DNA of 15,210 nt, taken from NCBI GenBank assembly GCA_004357435.1, contig SMVS01000161.1, positions 1 to 15,210 of the forward strand, in the 5' to 3' direction. The position numbers and the translations under genes are program-made. The notes below the pieces were generated by a model. It was given only the letters and a program-made list of their open reading frames with translations. It was not told the origin of the DNA and did no database searches. Source of the stretch: Nitrospina sp. (lineage in GTDB: Bacteria > Nitrospinota > Nitrospinia > Nitrospinales > Nitrospinaceae). Positions 6,346 to 13,673 of this stretch are shown here, in pieces (positions within the stretch are counted from its first letter, which is position 1; every line of letters starts with the position of its first letter).

Positions 6346-7722
6346 ATGCCCGATGCCTCTGACATATCTCTGCGTAAACTCCCGCCGCACGATGATACCG
6401 CTGAGCTCTATGTGCTCGGTGCCTGCCTTCATGGCACCGATCCTTTTGCCAAAGCACTAGAAGCTATTCAGTTGGAGGATTTTTACAAGGTCCGGCATCA
6501 AAACGTTTTTTCGGCGATGGAGACATTGTTTGAAAAAGGCGATGCTATTGATGCTTTGACTGTCGCTGATCAACTCCGCAAGATGCAAAAATTTGATGAT
6601 ATCGGTGGGATGGAATTTTTGTCATCCCTTGAAACACTGGTGCCCACTCCTTATGCGGTCACCCATCATGCCAAGATCATTCGTGAAAAAAAAATTCTCC
6701 GTGATTTAATTCAAGCCGGAACGGAAATTATTGAGGAGAGTTATGATGGGGGGGCAGATGCGGATTTAGTTCTTGATCAGTCTGAAAGACTGGTATTTTC
6801 GATAGCGGAGAAAAGGTTTAAGCGGCACTTCTTTAAATTATCTGACATAATTAAGGGCAGTTTTGCCCAAATTGAAAAGATGTTTGATAAGCCGGGGATT
6901 ATCACCGGTCTGGAAACCGGTTTTACCGAGCTGGACCAAATGACATCCGGCCTGCAACCCTCGGACCTGATCATCATTGCCGGTCGTCCCAGCATGGGCA
7001 AGACCAGTTTTGCCCTGGACATCGCCCGTTTCGCCGCGCTCAAGCGGCAGGTTCCGGTGGCGATATTCAGTCTTGAAATGTCGAAAGAGCAATTGGCTAT
7101 GCGTATGATGTGTTCCGAGGCGCGAGTCAGTTCCGTAAAATTGCGTACCGGTTTTTTGGCCAGTAAAGATTGGCCGAACCTCACCGCCGCCGCCGGCCTG
7201 CTTTCAGAGGCGCCTATTTTTATTGACGACAGCGCTCAGTTGTCCAGTTTGGATATCAGAGCCCGCGCCAGACGTTTGATGGCTGAACATTCCATAGGAC
7301 TGATCATTGTCGATTACCTTCAGCTGATGAGTTCGAGATCTAAAACTGAAAGCCGTCAATTGGAGATCTCTGAAATTTCCCGAGGGCTTAAGAATTTAGC
7401 GAAGGAACTCAATGTGCCGGTACTTGCTCTCTCCCAGCTCAGCCGGGCACTGGAAGCCCGTCAGGATAAAAAACCACTTCTCTCCGATCTTAGGGAATCG
7501 GGTTCCATTGAGCAGGATGCCGATGTGGTGGCTTTTATTTACCGGGATGAGGTTTATAACGAGAATAGCGAAGATGCAGGAAAAGCTGAAATTCTCATTC
7601 GCAAGCAAAGAAACGGTCCCATTGGAGATATCAAACTGGCCTTTTTAAAAGAGTTCACTCGTTTTGAAAACCTGGCGCGTCATGAATCGGGAGTTCCTGC
7701 TGACGTTGAGCATTTCGTTTAG
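6346..7722 (+). CDS. dnaB: Replicative DNA helicase DnaB
   Basis: DnaB is the hexameric ATP-dependent 5'-3' helicase at the replication fork. The N-terminal domain (about residues 10-115) begins PPHDDTAELYVLGACL, a variant of the usual PPHxxEAEQSVLGALL. The RecA-like ATPase domain follows. Walker A is GRPSMGKT at 213-220 with Lys219, Walker B is IIVDYLQLM with Asp323, and the conserved DLRESGSIEQDADVV segment lies near 385-400. At 458 aa it has the normal length, and no intein or insertion interrupts the motifs, where inteins are common in this family. The ATG lacks a clear Shine-Dalgarno and lies just behind a promoter-like element. A TPR gene follows nine bases after the stop, in the same reading frame. 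Confidence 0.96.
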   Translation: MPDASDISLRKLPPHDDTAELYVLGACLHGTDPFAKALEAIQLEDFYKVRHQNVFSAMETLFEKGDAIDALTVADQLRKMQKFDDIGGMEFLSSLETLVPTPYAVTHHAKIIREKKILRDLIQAGTEIIEESYDGGADADLVLDQSERLVFSIAEKRFKRHFFKLSDIIKGSFAQIEKMFDKPGIITGLETGFTELDQMTSGLQPSDLIIIAGRPSMGKTSFALDIARFAALKRQVPVAIFSLEMSKEQLAMRMMCSEARVSSVKLRTGFLASKDWPNLTAAAGLLSEAPIFIDDSAQLSSLDIRARARRLMAEHSIGLIIVDYLQLMSSRSKTESRQLEISEISRGLKNLAKELNVPVLALSQLSRALEARQDKKPLLSDLRESGSIEQDADVVAFIYRDEVYNENSEDAGKAEILIRKQRNGPIGDIKLAFLKEFTRFENLARHESGVPADVEHFV

Positions 7723-7731
7723 ATTGTCATT

Positions 7732-8658
7732 GTGTCGCCCTCCACCCGGTCTCCCGCAAACTATCAAGGCTTGATTCTTTTCACCGCGCTCCTTTGTGTT
7801 TTTGCGGTTTCTGCCGGAGCCCAACCGCCCTCCAATCATTCCGGATTTCCCAGCCTGAACTCAACGCAACAGGCCGAGATGCTTTTGCTCAACGAAAAAT
7901 TTGATGCGGCGATCCAGGCCTATCAAAAACTCTGGGAGGAGGACGGCGAAAATAATTATGCCGTTCGTGGATTGGTGCGCGCCTATTGGGCGGCGGGCCG
8001 AGCCCATGATTTGGAGAATTATTTGGACGGAATTTTATCCCATCACCCGAATTCCTCCAGCGCGCGCTATGGCCTTGGGTTCCTCTTCTATCTTGATAAA
8101 CGGTTTTACGAATCCGAAAAAATTTTAAGAGAGGTCTTGGCGCAAGACCCAAAAAACGCGTTGGCGCTGAATAATCTGGGTGCGGTATTGGTTCACTTGA
8201 AGTCATTGCCAGAAGCCGTCGAAGAAGTGAAAAAAGCGATTGCTATCCATCCTTCCGAATTGATGTTTTATAGAAACCTTTATGGCATTTATGCCAATGG
8301 CGGCCGGGCCGAGAGTTTTTTGAAGGAGTACCAGACGCATCTTAAAAATGGCGAGCGTCAAACCGCTTTCGGATATGGTTCCGTCTTTGCGCAAAGCTTG
8401 CGTCAGCGAAGCTTTCGCCTGTATGCGGAAGGGGACGTGCCGGGAGCGATCCAAAAAATAATGGCCATGGTTGACATCTATCGGGAAATCGATCATGCCT
8501 CCGGTCGGGTCGCGGGTCTGTTCAGCCTGGGGTTGCTTTATGAAGAACAGGGGGAGCTGGAGCGCGCTCGGGAGTATTATCGTAACCTGTTAAAAATTAA
8601 CCCGGATCACATCCAAGCCCGTGAAAAAATTCGACAATTCGATATTAATAAAAAATGA
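7732..8658 (+). CDS. Secreted tetratricopeptide repeat protein
   Basis: This 308-aa protein has an N-terminal signal peptide. Its hydrophobic core is at residues 13-28 and a likely signal peptidase I site lies after AGA at 30, so it should be periplasmic or exported. Tetratricopeptide helices run from about residue 46 to the end. The clearest units are at 108-141, 142-175 and 260-293, each with the usual small/aromatic pattern and a Pro near the turn (AQDP, AIHP, KINP). TPR proteins act as scaffolds for complexes; the partner is unknown. The GTG start, nine bases after the dnaB stop, has no Shine-Dalgarno. It shares the dnaB frame, so coupling or reinitiation is likely. The next upstream in-frame codon of note is the dnaB stop itself. 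Confidence 0.82.
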   Translation: MSPSTRSPANYQGLILFTALLCVFAVSAGAQPPSNHSGFPSLNSTQQAEMLLLNEKFDAAIQAYQKLWEEDGENNYAVRGLVRAYWAAGRAHDLENYLDGILSHHPNSSSARYGLGFLFYLDKRFYESEKILREVLAQDPKNALALNNLGAVLVHLKSLPEAVEEVKKAIAIHPSELMFYRNLYGIYANGGRAESFLKEYQTHLKNGERQTAFGYGSVFAQSLRQRSFRLYAEGDVPGAIQKIMAMVDIYREIDHASGRVAGLFSLGLLYEEQGELERAREYYRNLLKINPDHIQAREKIRQFDINKK

Positions 8659-8681
8659 AATATGGTTTTTCTGAAGTTGGG

Positions 8682-8701
8682 GCTTTTCAAAGCTTTTCAA
8701 A
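8682..8701. repeat. Two tandem copies of a 10-base repeat
   Basis: GCTTTTCAAA occurs twice head-to-tail at 8682-8691 and 8692-8701, in the gap between the TPR gene and the M23 peptidase promoter. The junction forms an AAAGCTTT palindrome. It has no T-tract after a stable stem and is not a convincing terminator. It may be a protein-binding site or chance. Confidence 0.5.
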
Positions 8702-8743
8702 AGTGCTCACCCTAAGGGGGGTAGGGAGGAAATTAAATAACAA

Positions 8744-8772
8744 TTGACATATTAGTAGGTTAGCTTTAATCT
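8744..8772 (+). promoter_or_regulatory. Sigma70-type promoter of the M23 peptidase gene
   Basis: TTGACA at 8744-8749 is a perfect -35. It is followed by a 17-base spacer and TAATCT at 8767-8772 as the -10. Transcription would start near 8779, giving a leader of about 70 bases. Inside the leader, TCATG (8786-8790) can pair with CATGA (8811-8815), with GTG and CAC flanking. This is the best classical promoter in the window. Confidence 0.7.
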
Positions 8773-8849
8773 GAAAAAAAGTGGCTCATGTCAGGGGGGA
8801 AGTAATCTAGCATGATGGCACTTGTGGTTGTATTTGAATAGGAGGAACG

Positions 8850-9779
8850 GTGCAAAAAGACGTCTTTACCGTAGTGGTTTTCCCCGGTGCCGCAGGGTCC
8901 CCGAAAAAAATCCAATTGCCTAAGAAATGGGCGAAAATTGCCCTCTATTCGGCCTTGGTATTTACCCTCACTTTGGTGGGGACGGGTGTCTATTTCAGCA
9001 ACGAGTACTTTAATTTACTTGACGATCAAAAAGAGCTGGCGGCTCTCCGCCGCGAAGGTAAAATCCAGAAAGTTCAAATCGAAAGATTTGGTGAGAAGGT
9101 GCGGAATTTCGAAACCGAAATGTCGCGCCTGGAACGATTTGAGAAGAAACTTCGCATCATTACTGCTCTGGAAAACTCGACCAACGCCGGTGACAAAAAC
9201 TGGGGCGTGGGCGGTCCTTATGGTTTGAGTTCTGATAGCTTCACCACCTCTCTGAAAAAAGAATCGCAATCCATGCTGGACCGGTTTGAGGGCAATCTGG
9301 GAGTTTTAACCAATCACGCCAAGGTCCGTCAGGTCAGTTTTCAGGAACTGGATGAGTTCTTGAAAAATCAAAAGTCATTGTTGTCTTCAACGCCTTCTAT
9401 CTGGCCGACTCGCGGCTGGGTGACTTCCGGTTTCGGTTATAGAAAGTCCCCGTTTACAGGTTTGTCGGAAAAGCATGAAGGGCTGGACATTGCGGCGCGC
9501 ATGGGGTCTGAGATCCGCGCGCCGGCTGACGGCAAAATCATTTTGGCTGGGCGCAAGCATGGTTACGGCAACATGGTGGAGATTGACCATGGTTATGGCG
9601 TGCTGACACGTTATGGGCATAACGCCAGGAACATGGTGGAAGTGGGGGCGATGGTCAAACGAGGCCAGGTGATTGCCCTGGTGGGAAGCACGGGCCGGAG
9701 TACCGGGCCGCACGTGCATTATGAGGTGGTGGTCAACGGAATTTCTGTCAGCCCCATGAATTATATTTTGGAGGAATGA
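8850..9779 (+). CDS. Membrane-anchored M23 (LytM-type) peptidase
   Basis: This 309-aa cell-envelope protein belongs to the zinc metallopeptidase family M23, whose members cut peptide cross-links in peptidoglycan or activate amidases. After a basic stretch, one membrane segment spans about residues 29-49, with a cytoplasmic N-terminus. A coiled-coil region follows (about 55-105). The LytM domain occupies about 185-305. The metal-site residues are intact: His209 and Asp213 in HEGLD, His257 in RYGH, and His288 and His290 in HVH. It should therefore be catalytically competent rather than a degenerate EnvC/NlpD-type activator. The GTG start is set by AGGAGG at 8840-8845, four bases upstream. It has its own promoter and is followed by a terminator, so it is probably a single-gene transcript. 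Confidence 0.9.
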   Translation: MQKDVFTVVVFPGAAGSPKKIQLPKKWAKIALYSALVFTLTLVGTGVYFSNEYFNLLDDQKELAALRREGKIQKVQIERFGEKVRNFETEMSRLERFEKKLRIITALENSTNAGDKNWGVGGPYGLSSDSFTTSLKKESQSMLDRFEGNLGVLTNHAKVRQVSFQELDEFLKNQKSLLSSTPSIWPTRGWVTSGFGYRKSPFTGLSEKHEGLDIAARMGSEIRAPADGKIILAGRKHGYGNMVEIDHGYGVLTRYGHNARNMVEVGAMVKRGQVIALVGSTGRSTGPHVHYEVVVNGISVSPMNYILEE

Positions 9780-9806
9780 TCGGTTTTTCAAACCGGTTTA
9801 TTTTTC
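9779..9806 (+). terminator. Intrinsic terminator after the M23 peptidase gene
   Basis: CGGTTT (9781-9786) pairs with AAACCG (9790-9795) around a three-base TTC loop. The stem can extend by one G-U and one A-T pair at its base. A T-rich tract, GTTTATTTTT, follows directly. It starts at the stop codon of the upstream gene, a normal place for rho-independent termination. Confidence 0.7.
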
Positions 9807-9919
9807 CTGGGTTTCCCCGCTGGTTCCATATCCTTAGAGAGCCATCTGGATGTTTCGAAATCGCCTGCCGTAGATGTATTTTTCTGCCATTAAAACGAAA
9901 TCCTTTGACTCCAGATTTT

Positions 9920-9928
9920 TGTTATAAT
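9920..9928 (+). promoter_or_regulatory. Extended -10 promoter of secA
   Basis: TG at 9920-9921, one base, then TATAAT at 9923-9928 is a perfect extended -10. A TTGACT at 9905-9910 lies only 12 bases upstream, too close to act as a normal -35. Transcription would begin near 9935 and leave a leader of about 170 bases before secA. Between the M23 terminator and this element (9807-9919) I see no gene; a reading frame covering 9776-9988 looks like chance. Confidence 0.6.
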
Positions 9929-9980
9929 CTTCGCTGGAAGTTTTTGTCTCCTTGGTTTCCTCCAGGTTTGTTTCTCCAAA

Positions 9981-10075
9981 ATGAATAATACTATGTGGTG
10001 GCGGATGGACTCTTTCTATTTAAAGATAATGTCCGCAAATTCTATTTTTTAAATTACTCGCTAAAGCGGGCGAGT
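9981..10075 (+). other. Structured secA leader with a small upstream reading frame
   Basis: The secA leader contains a 23-codon reading frame, ATG 9981 to TAA 10050-10052, rich in Met, Trp, Phe and Tyr early on. It has no evident Shine-Dalgarno. Inside it, GCGGAT (10001-10006) pairs with GTCCGC (10031-10036) and TCTTT (10011-10015) pairs with AAAGA (10022-10026), giving an interrupted hairpin. Six Ts follow at 10045-10050. A second hairpin pairs ACTCGC (10056-10061) with GCGAGT (10070-10075). This could be a leader-peptide or attenuation control of secA, or an unstructured spacer. Known secA control through SecM depends on a longer secreted arrest peptide, which this is not. Both the function and the translation of the small frame are conjecture. 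Confidence 0.35.
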
Positions 10076-10104
10076 CCGGTTGCAAGCGATTTTTGAGGTA
10101 AAAC

Positions 10105-12672
10105 ATGGTTCTGAGTCTCATAAAAAAAATTATTGGTACCCGAAATGACCGCGAATTGAAGCGGATTCAGATCACAGTCGACCGGGTCAATGAATTTGAA
10201 GAGGGTATTAAAAAACTGACCGATGACCAGTTGCGAGATAAAACCGGCGGGTTTAAGGCGAGATTGAAAGACGGGGAGACCCTGGATGACATCCTTCCCG
10301 AAGCATTTGCCGTGGTCCGTGAAGCCAGTATCCGTACATTGCAAATGCGTCATTTTGATGTGCAGATTTTGGGCGGTGTGGCGCTTCATGAAGGCAAAAT
10401 TACTGAAATGAAAACCGGGGAAGGGAAAACCCTGGTAGCAACATTGCCGGTCTATTTGAATGCTCTTGGTGGAAAAGGTGTTCATGTCGTGACGGTCAAT
10501 GAATATCTGGCTAAACGCGATTCGGAATGGATGGGAAAGATTTATAAGTTTCTCGGGCTCACCGTGGGAATTATTTACCATGACATGCCTGAGGATGAGC
10601 GGCAGAAAGCCTACCATTCGGATGTGACGTATGGAACCAATAACGAATTTGGTTTCGATTATCTGCGTGACAATATGAAATTTTCCGCAGAGCAATTCGT
10701 TCAACGGCCTCTTAACTTCGGCATCGTGGATGAAGTGGACAGCATATTGATTGATGAATCCCGGACGCCTTTAATTATTTCAGGTCCGAGTGAAGAGTCC
10801 ACCGATAAATATCACACTCTGGATAAAGTCATTCCCCATTTAAAAAAGGAAGAACACTACACCGTGGACGAAAAAGCCCGGGCGGCGTCCTTGACGGAAG
10901 AGGGCATCTCCCTGGTGGAGAAAATAATAAAAATTGAAAATCTATACGATCCTTCGCAGATCGAAACGCTTCACCATGTGACTCAGGCCCTCAAGGCTCA
11001 CGCCCTGTTTAAAAATGAGGTGGACTATGTGGTGAAGGACGGCAAAGTGGTCATCATTGATGAGTTTACTGGCAGAATGATGGCGGGCAGACGCTACGGC
11101 GACGGGTTGCACCAGGCCTTGGAAGCCAAGGAGAGCGTGGAAGTCGAAAATGAAAACCAGACCCTGGCGAGCATCACATTCCAGAATTATTTTCGCATGT
11201 ATGAAAAATTGAGCGGCATGACCGGAACTGCGGATACCGAGGCCGAAGAGTTTCGATCGACCTATGGTCTGGAAGTGCTTGTCATTCCGACCAACCAGCC
11301 CATGATTCGAGAGGATTACCCCGATTGCATTTACCGCACCGAGAAGGAAAAATTTGAAGCTGTGGGGGACGAAATCAGAGAATGTCACGAGTCCGGTCGG
11401 CCCGCTTTGGTTGGAACCATATCGATCGAAAAATCTGAAAAGCTGAGTCAGCATCTCAAAAAAATTGGAATCAAACATAACGTGCTGAATGCCAAACATC
11501 ACGAGCGGGAAGCGGAAATCATTGCTCAGGCCGGGCAAATGAAGGCGGTGACCATAGCCACCAACATGGCGGGGCGAGGCACCGATATTGTTCTGGGCGA
11601 GGGAGTCCCGGAACTGGGGGGACTGCATATCATCGGCACCGAGCGCCACGAAAGCCGGCGCATCGACAACCAGTTGCGCGGTCGTTCGGGACGGCAGGGC
11701 GACATGGGTTCATCAAGATTTTTCCTTTCTCTGGAAGATGACCTGTTGCGGATTTTCGGGTCAGACAAAATTTCGGGTCTCATGGCCCGGCTGGGAATGG
11801 AAAATGGTCAACCGATAGAACACCCCATGGTGAGCAAAGCAGTCAGCAATGCCCAACGCAAAGTGGAAGCCCACAACTTTGATATACGAAAACATCTTCT
11901 GGAATACGATGATGTTATGAACAGGCAACGCGAGGTGATCTACGGGCTGAGAAGAGATATTTTGATGGGGCAGGGCCAAAAGGAACTTCTCTACGATATG
12001 GCGGATGAAATTCTCGATGCCAAACTTCAGGAAGTGGCTCACAAGGATATCTACCCTGAGGAATGGGATATCGGTTTGCTGAATGACTACCTGAATCGAA
12101 CTCTCGACGTGTCCATTGAAAAAAATAATGATAACGAACTAGTGGTCGACGAGGAGATCAAGCAACCGCTCGATGACATCGACTCAAATAAACTCCACAA
12201 TATGATATTGGACCGGGTCATGGAAAAATACGACGCCAAGGAAAATGAGGTGGGTCCAGAATTCATGAGATACCCGGAGCGTATGATCATGTTGCAGGTT
12301 CTGGACAACCTGTGGCGAGATCACCTTTTAGCAATGGACCATATGAAAGAGGGGATAGGGTTGCGGGGGTATGCGCAGAAAAACCCATTGAACGAATACA
12401 AAAAAGAAGGGTTCGATCTATTCCGGGAAATGAACTTCCGGATGAAAGAAGAGATTTGCGAATTTTTATTTAAGGCGAGAATTGATAAAAAGGCTGTCAG
12501 TTCTCTCGAGGCGACTCAGGAAAAAGAAAGCCGAAAGGTCAAGGAACACCGGGGAGACTCGGATGAGGAAAGCAAGCCCACGACTGTGCGGCGGGAAGAG
12601 AAAAAAATAGGGCGAAACGATCCGTGCCCCTGCGGCAGTGGCAAAAAATATAAGAAATGCCACGGCAAATGA
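10105..12672 (+). CDS. secA: Preprotein translocase ATPase SecA
   Basis: SecA drives unfolded preproteins through the SecYEG channel using ATP. The protein is 855 aa, within the family range. Walker A is MKTGEGKT with Lys108, and Walker B is DEVD at 209-212, both at the positions known from Escherichia coli SecA. The nucleotide-binding domain 2 motif TNMAGRGTDIVLG lies at 486-498. The scaffold and wing regions appear complete. A highly charged linker (about 791-838) leads to the C-terminal zinc-binding SEC-C motif, with Cys841, Cys843, Cys852 and His853, which contacts SecB or phospholipids in characterised species. GAGGT at 10095-10099 lies five bases before the ATG. A long leader and an extended -10 promoter lie upstream. 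The stop is four bases from the end of the convergent DksA-like gene. Confidence 0.97.
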   Translation: MVLSLIKKIIGTRNDRELKRIQITVDRVNEFEEGIKKLTDDQLRDKTGGFKARLKDGETLDDILPEAFAVVREASIRTLQMRHFDVQILGGVALHEGKITEMKTGEGKTLVATLPVYLNALGGKGVHVVTVNEYLAKRDSEWMGKIYKFLGLTVGIIYHDMPEDERQKAYHSDVTYGTNNEFGFDYLRDNMKFSAEQFVQRPLNFGIVDEVDSILIDESRTPLIISGPSEESTDKYHTLDKVIPHLKKEEHYTVDEKARAASLTEEGISLVEKIIKIENLYDPSQIETLHHVTQALKAHALFKNEVDYVVKDGKVVIIDEFTGRMMAGRRYGDGLHQALEAKESVEVENENQTLASITFQNYFRMYEKLSGMTGTADTEAEEFRSTYGLEVLVIPTNQPMIREDYPDCIYRTEKEKFEAVGDEIRECHESGRPALVGTISIEKSEKLSQHLKKIGIKHNVLNAKHHEREAEIIAQAGQMKAVTIATNMAGRGTDIVLGEGVPELGGLHIIGTERHESRRIDNQLRGRSGRQGDMGSSRFFLSLEDDLLRIFGSDKISGLMARLGMENGQPIEHPMVSKAVSNAQRKVEAHNFDIRKHLLEYDDVMNRQREVIYGLRRDILMGQGQKELLYDMADEILDAKLQEVAHKDIYPEEWDIGLLNDYLNRTLDVSIEKNNDNELVVDEEIKQPLDDIDSNKLHNMILDRVMEKYDAKENEVGPEFMRYPERMIMLQVLDNLWRDHLLAMDHMKEGIGLRGYAQKNPLNEYKKEGFDLFREMNFRMKEEICEFLFKARIDKKAVSSLEATQEKESRKVKEHRGDSDEESKPTTVRREEKKIGRNDPCPCGSGKKYKKCHGK

Positions 12673-12676
12673 ATTT

Positions 12677-13393
12677 TCAGGGCACCTCAAGGTTTTCCTG
12701 GCATTGAATGCACAACGAAGTTAGTGGCAGAATCTGAAGCCGCTTGACCCCGATTATGTTCGAGCATCCCTCGCACACCCCGTAATTTCCCGAAGTGATT
12801 TTAAATAAGGCGTCTTCAATGAGCCGCAGTTCATTCCTTTCCCTGCTGGAAAGCTGAAATGCCATTTCCCGCCCCTCGAGACTGGAAGCCAGATCGATTT
12901 CATTGCTGAAGGTGATGTCTCCTACATTCCGTTCCACCTCTTGCGATGAGCGAATCATGGCGAGCAAGTCCGACCGTTCTTTGAGTAGCCTCGTTTTAAT
13001 TTTAAGTACCAGAGTATCCGGGTGCTTGGGAACCCTTTTTTTGACAGGGGAAATTTTATTTTTTGTGACCGTTTTAGTTTTTTTTGCGGGTTTTTGGGTG
13101 GCTTTTTTAGCCGGAGTTTTCTTTTTTTGAACGGCTTTTTTAGGCAACGCTCGTTTTTTAACCGCCTTTTTTCGAGATGTTTTTTTGGCGGGCTTACGGG
13201 TGGCTTTTTTAGGTGCCCCTCGTTTTTTAACGGGCTTTTTTCGCGATGCTTTCTTGGCGGTTTTTTTCTTGGGGCTTGCCGCTTTTTTCCTGGGAATCAC
13301 CGCTTTTTTCTTTGCAGGAGGGGTCTTTTTTTTCTTGCCTGGTTTGGTTTTTGGGGTTTTTCGTATCGGTAATTTTTTCTTTTTGATAGCCAC
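12677..13393 (-). CDS. DksA/TraR-type C4 zinc finger protein with a lysine-rich histone-like tail
   Basis: The C-terminal 115 residues form a DksA/TraR module: a helical region (about 126-200), then a zinc finger with Cys207, Cys210, Cys228 and Cys231 (CxxC-x17-CxxC). DksA-family proteins bind RNA polymerase through its secondary channel. The coiled-coil tip motif DxxDxA appears here as NEIDLA (164-169), so the first acidic residue is Asn while the second Asp and the Ala are kept. The N-terminal 125 residues are mostly Lys, Ala, Pro, Arg and Thr, resembling eukaryotic H1 or bacterial histone H1-like tails, and would be disordered, basic and able to bind nucleic acid. At 238 aa it is much longer than ordinary DksA (about 150). 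The start is GTG, with GGGAG eight bases upstream. Family is firm; the effect on transcription is unknown. Confidence 0.85.
   Translation of the reverse strand: MAIKKKKLPIRKTPKTKPGKKKKTPPAKKKAVIPRKKAASPKKKTAKKASRKKPVKKRGAPKKATRKPAKKTSRKKAVKKRALPKKAVQKKKTPAKKATQKPAKKTKTVTKNKISPVKKRVPKHPDTLVLKIKTRLLKERSDLLAMIRSSQEVERNVGDITFSNEIDLASSLEGREMAFQLSSRERNELRLIEDALFKITSGNYGVCEGCSNIIGVKRLQILPLTSLCIQCQENLEVP
13134..13271. repeat. 69-base imperfect tandem duplication inside the lysine-rich tail
   Basis: Units at 13134-13202 and 13203-13271 are similar base by base. In the protein they give SRKKPVKKRGAPKKA (residues 50-64) and SRKKAVKKRALPKKA (73-87), offset by 23 residues. Neighbouring segments carry shorter, weaker copies. 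The tail probably grew by slippage or unequal exchange. On the plus strand this is a T-rich stretch of many T5-T7 runs. Confidence 0.7.
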
Positions 13394-13409
13394 TCCCGAA
13401 ACTCCCGAA
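13392..13409 (-). promoter_or_regulatory. Duplicated ribosome-binding sequence at the DksA-like gene start
   Basis: On the minus strand TTCGGGAGT occurs twice in tandem. The upstream GGGAG is placed eight bases before the GTG start and can act as the Shine-Dalgarno. The downstream copy overlaps the start codon, so its GGGAG is too close to serve this start. Confidence 0.5.
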
Positions 13410-13528
13410 TTGTATTGATAAATTAAAAATGATCAACCAACTCAATGCGTTGAGGCTGGTTTTTGGAGCGCAAACTATCGAAATGGACAACAACGATTAT
13501 CATGGGAAGTCTAGTGCGTCTTCCAATT

Positions 13529-13567
13529 AAAAAAAATCATTGATTAACATTAGGTGTTAATCAATGA
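13529..13567 (-). terminator. Perfect 13-bp inverted repeat with T-tract, likely terminator of the Dabb gene
   Basis: The arms 13537-13549 and 13555-13567 are perfectly complementary around a five-base loop (13550-13554). Read on the minus strand, the hairpin is followed at once by eight Ts (13536-13529), as in an intrinsic terminator. The Dabb gene ends about 105 bases upstream on that strand. The stem is AT-rich, so an operator for a regulator is a possible alternative. The rest of the 280-base gap between the DksA-like and Dabb genes shows nothing else I can support. Confidence 0.6.
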
Positions 13568-13673
13568 AATATCAAACAAGAGTATCACTTGTATTTTGAA
13601 AGCACAAGACATTTTTGAGCCTTTTTTTTAGACCGGGCGGACCTATGACTTTTCTGAAAAATCTCTTCTTTAT

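Noticed and set aside
9905..9928. TTGACT with TATAAT as a classical promoter for secA
   Set aside because: The spacer is 12 bases, too short for sigma70; the extended -10 explanation fits better.
9776..9988. A 70-codon reading frame between the M23 gene and secA
   Set aside because: It overlaps the terminator and the secA promoter, has no ribosome-binding site, and its composition is unlike the real genes.
10054..10704. Minus-strand reading frame opposite the start of secA
   Set aside because: It is antisense to a well-conserved SecA N-terminus and its own leader, and has no domain signature.
6346..12672. Inteins in dnaB or secA
   Set aside because: Both proteins have normal length and uninterrupted ATPase motifs.
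13409..13436. TTGATC, 16 bases, TACAAT on the minus strand as the promoter of the DksA-like gene
   Set aside because: Transcription would start at about the Shine-Dalgarno, which would be lost or truncated.
13441..13454. Hairpin CTCAA-TGCG-TTGAG with a nearby TTTTT on the plus strand
   Set aside because: The stem is only 5 bp, the T-run is displaced, and no plus-strand gene ends nearby.
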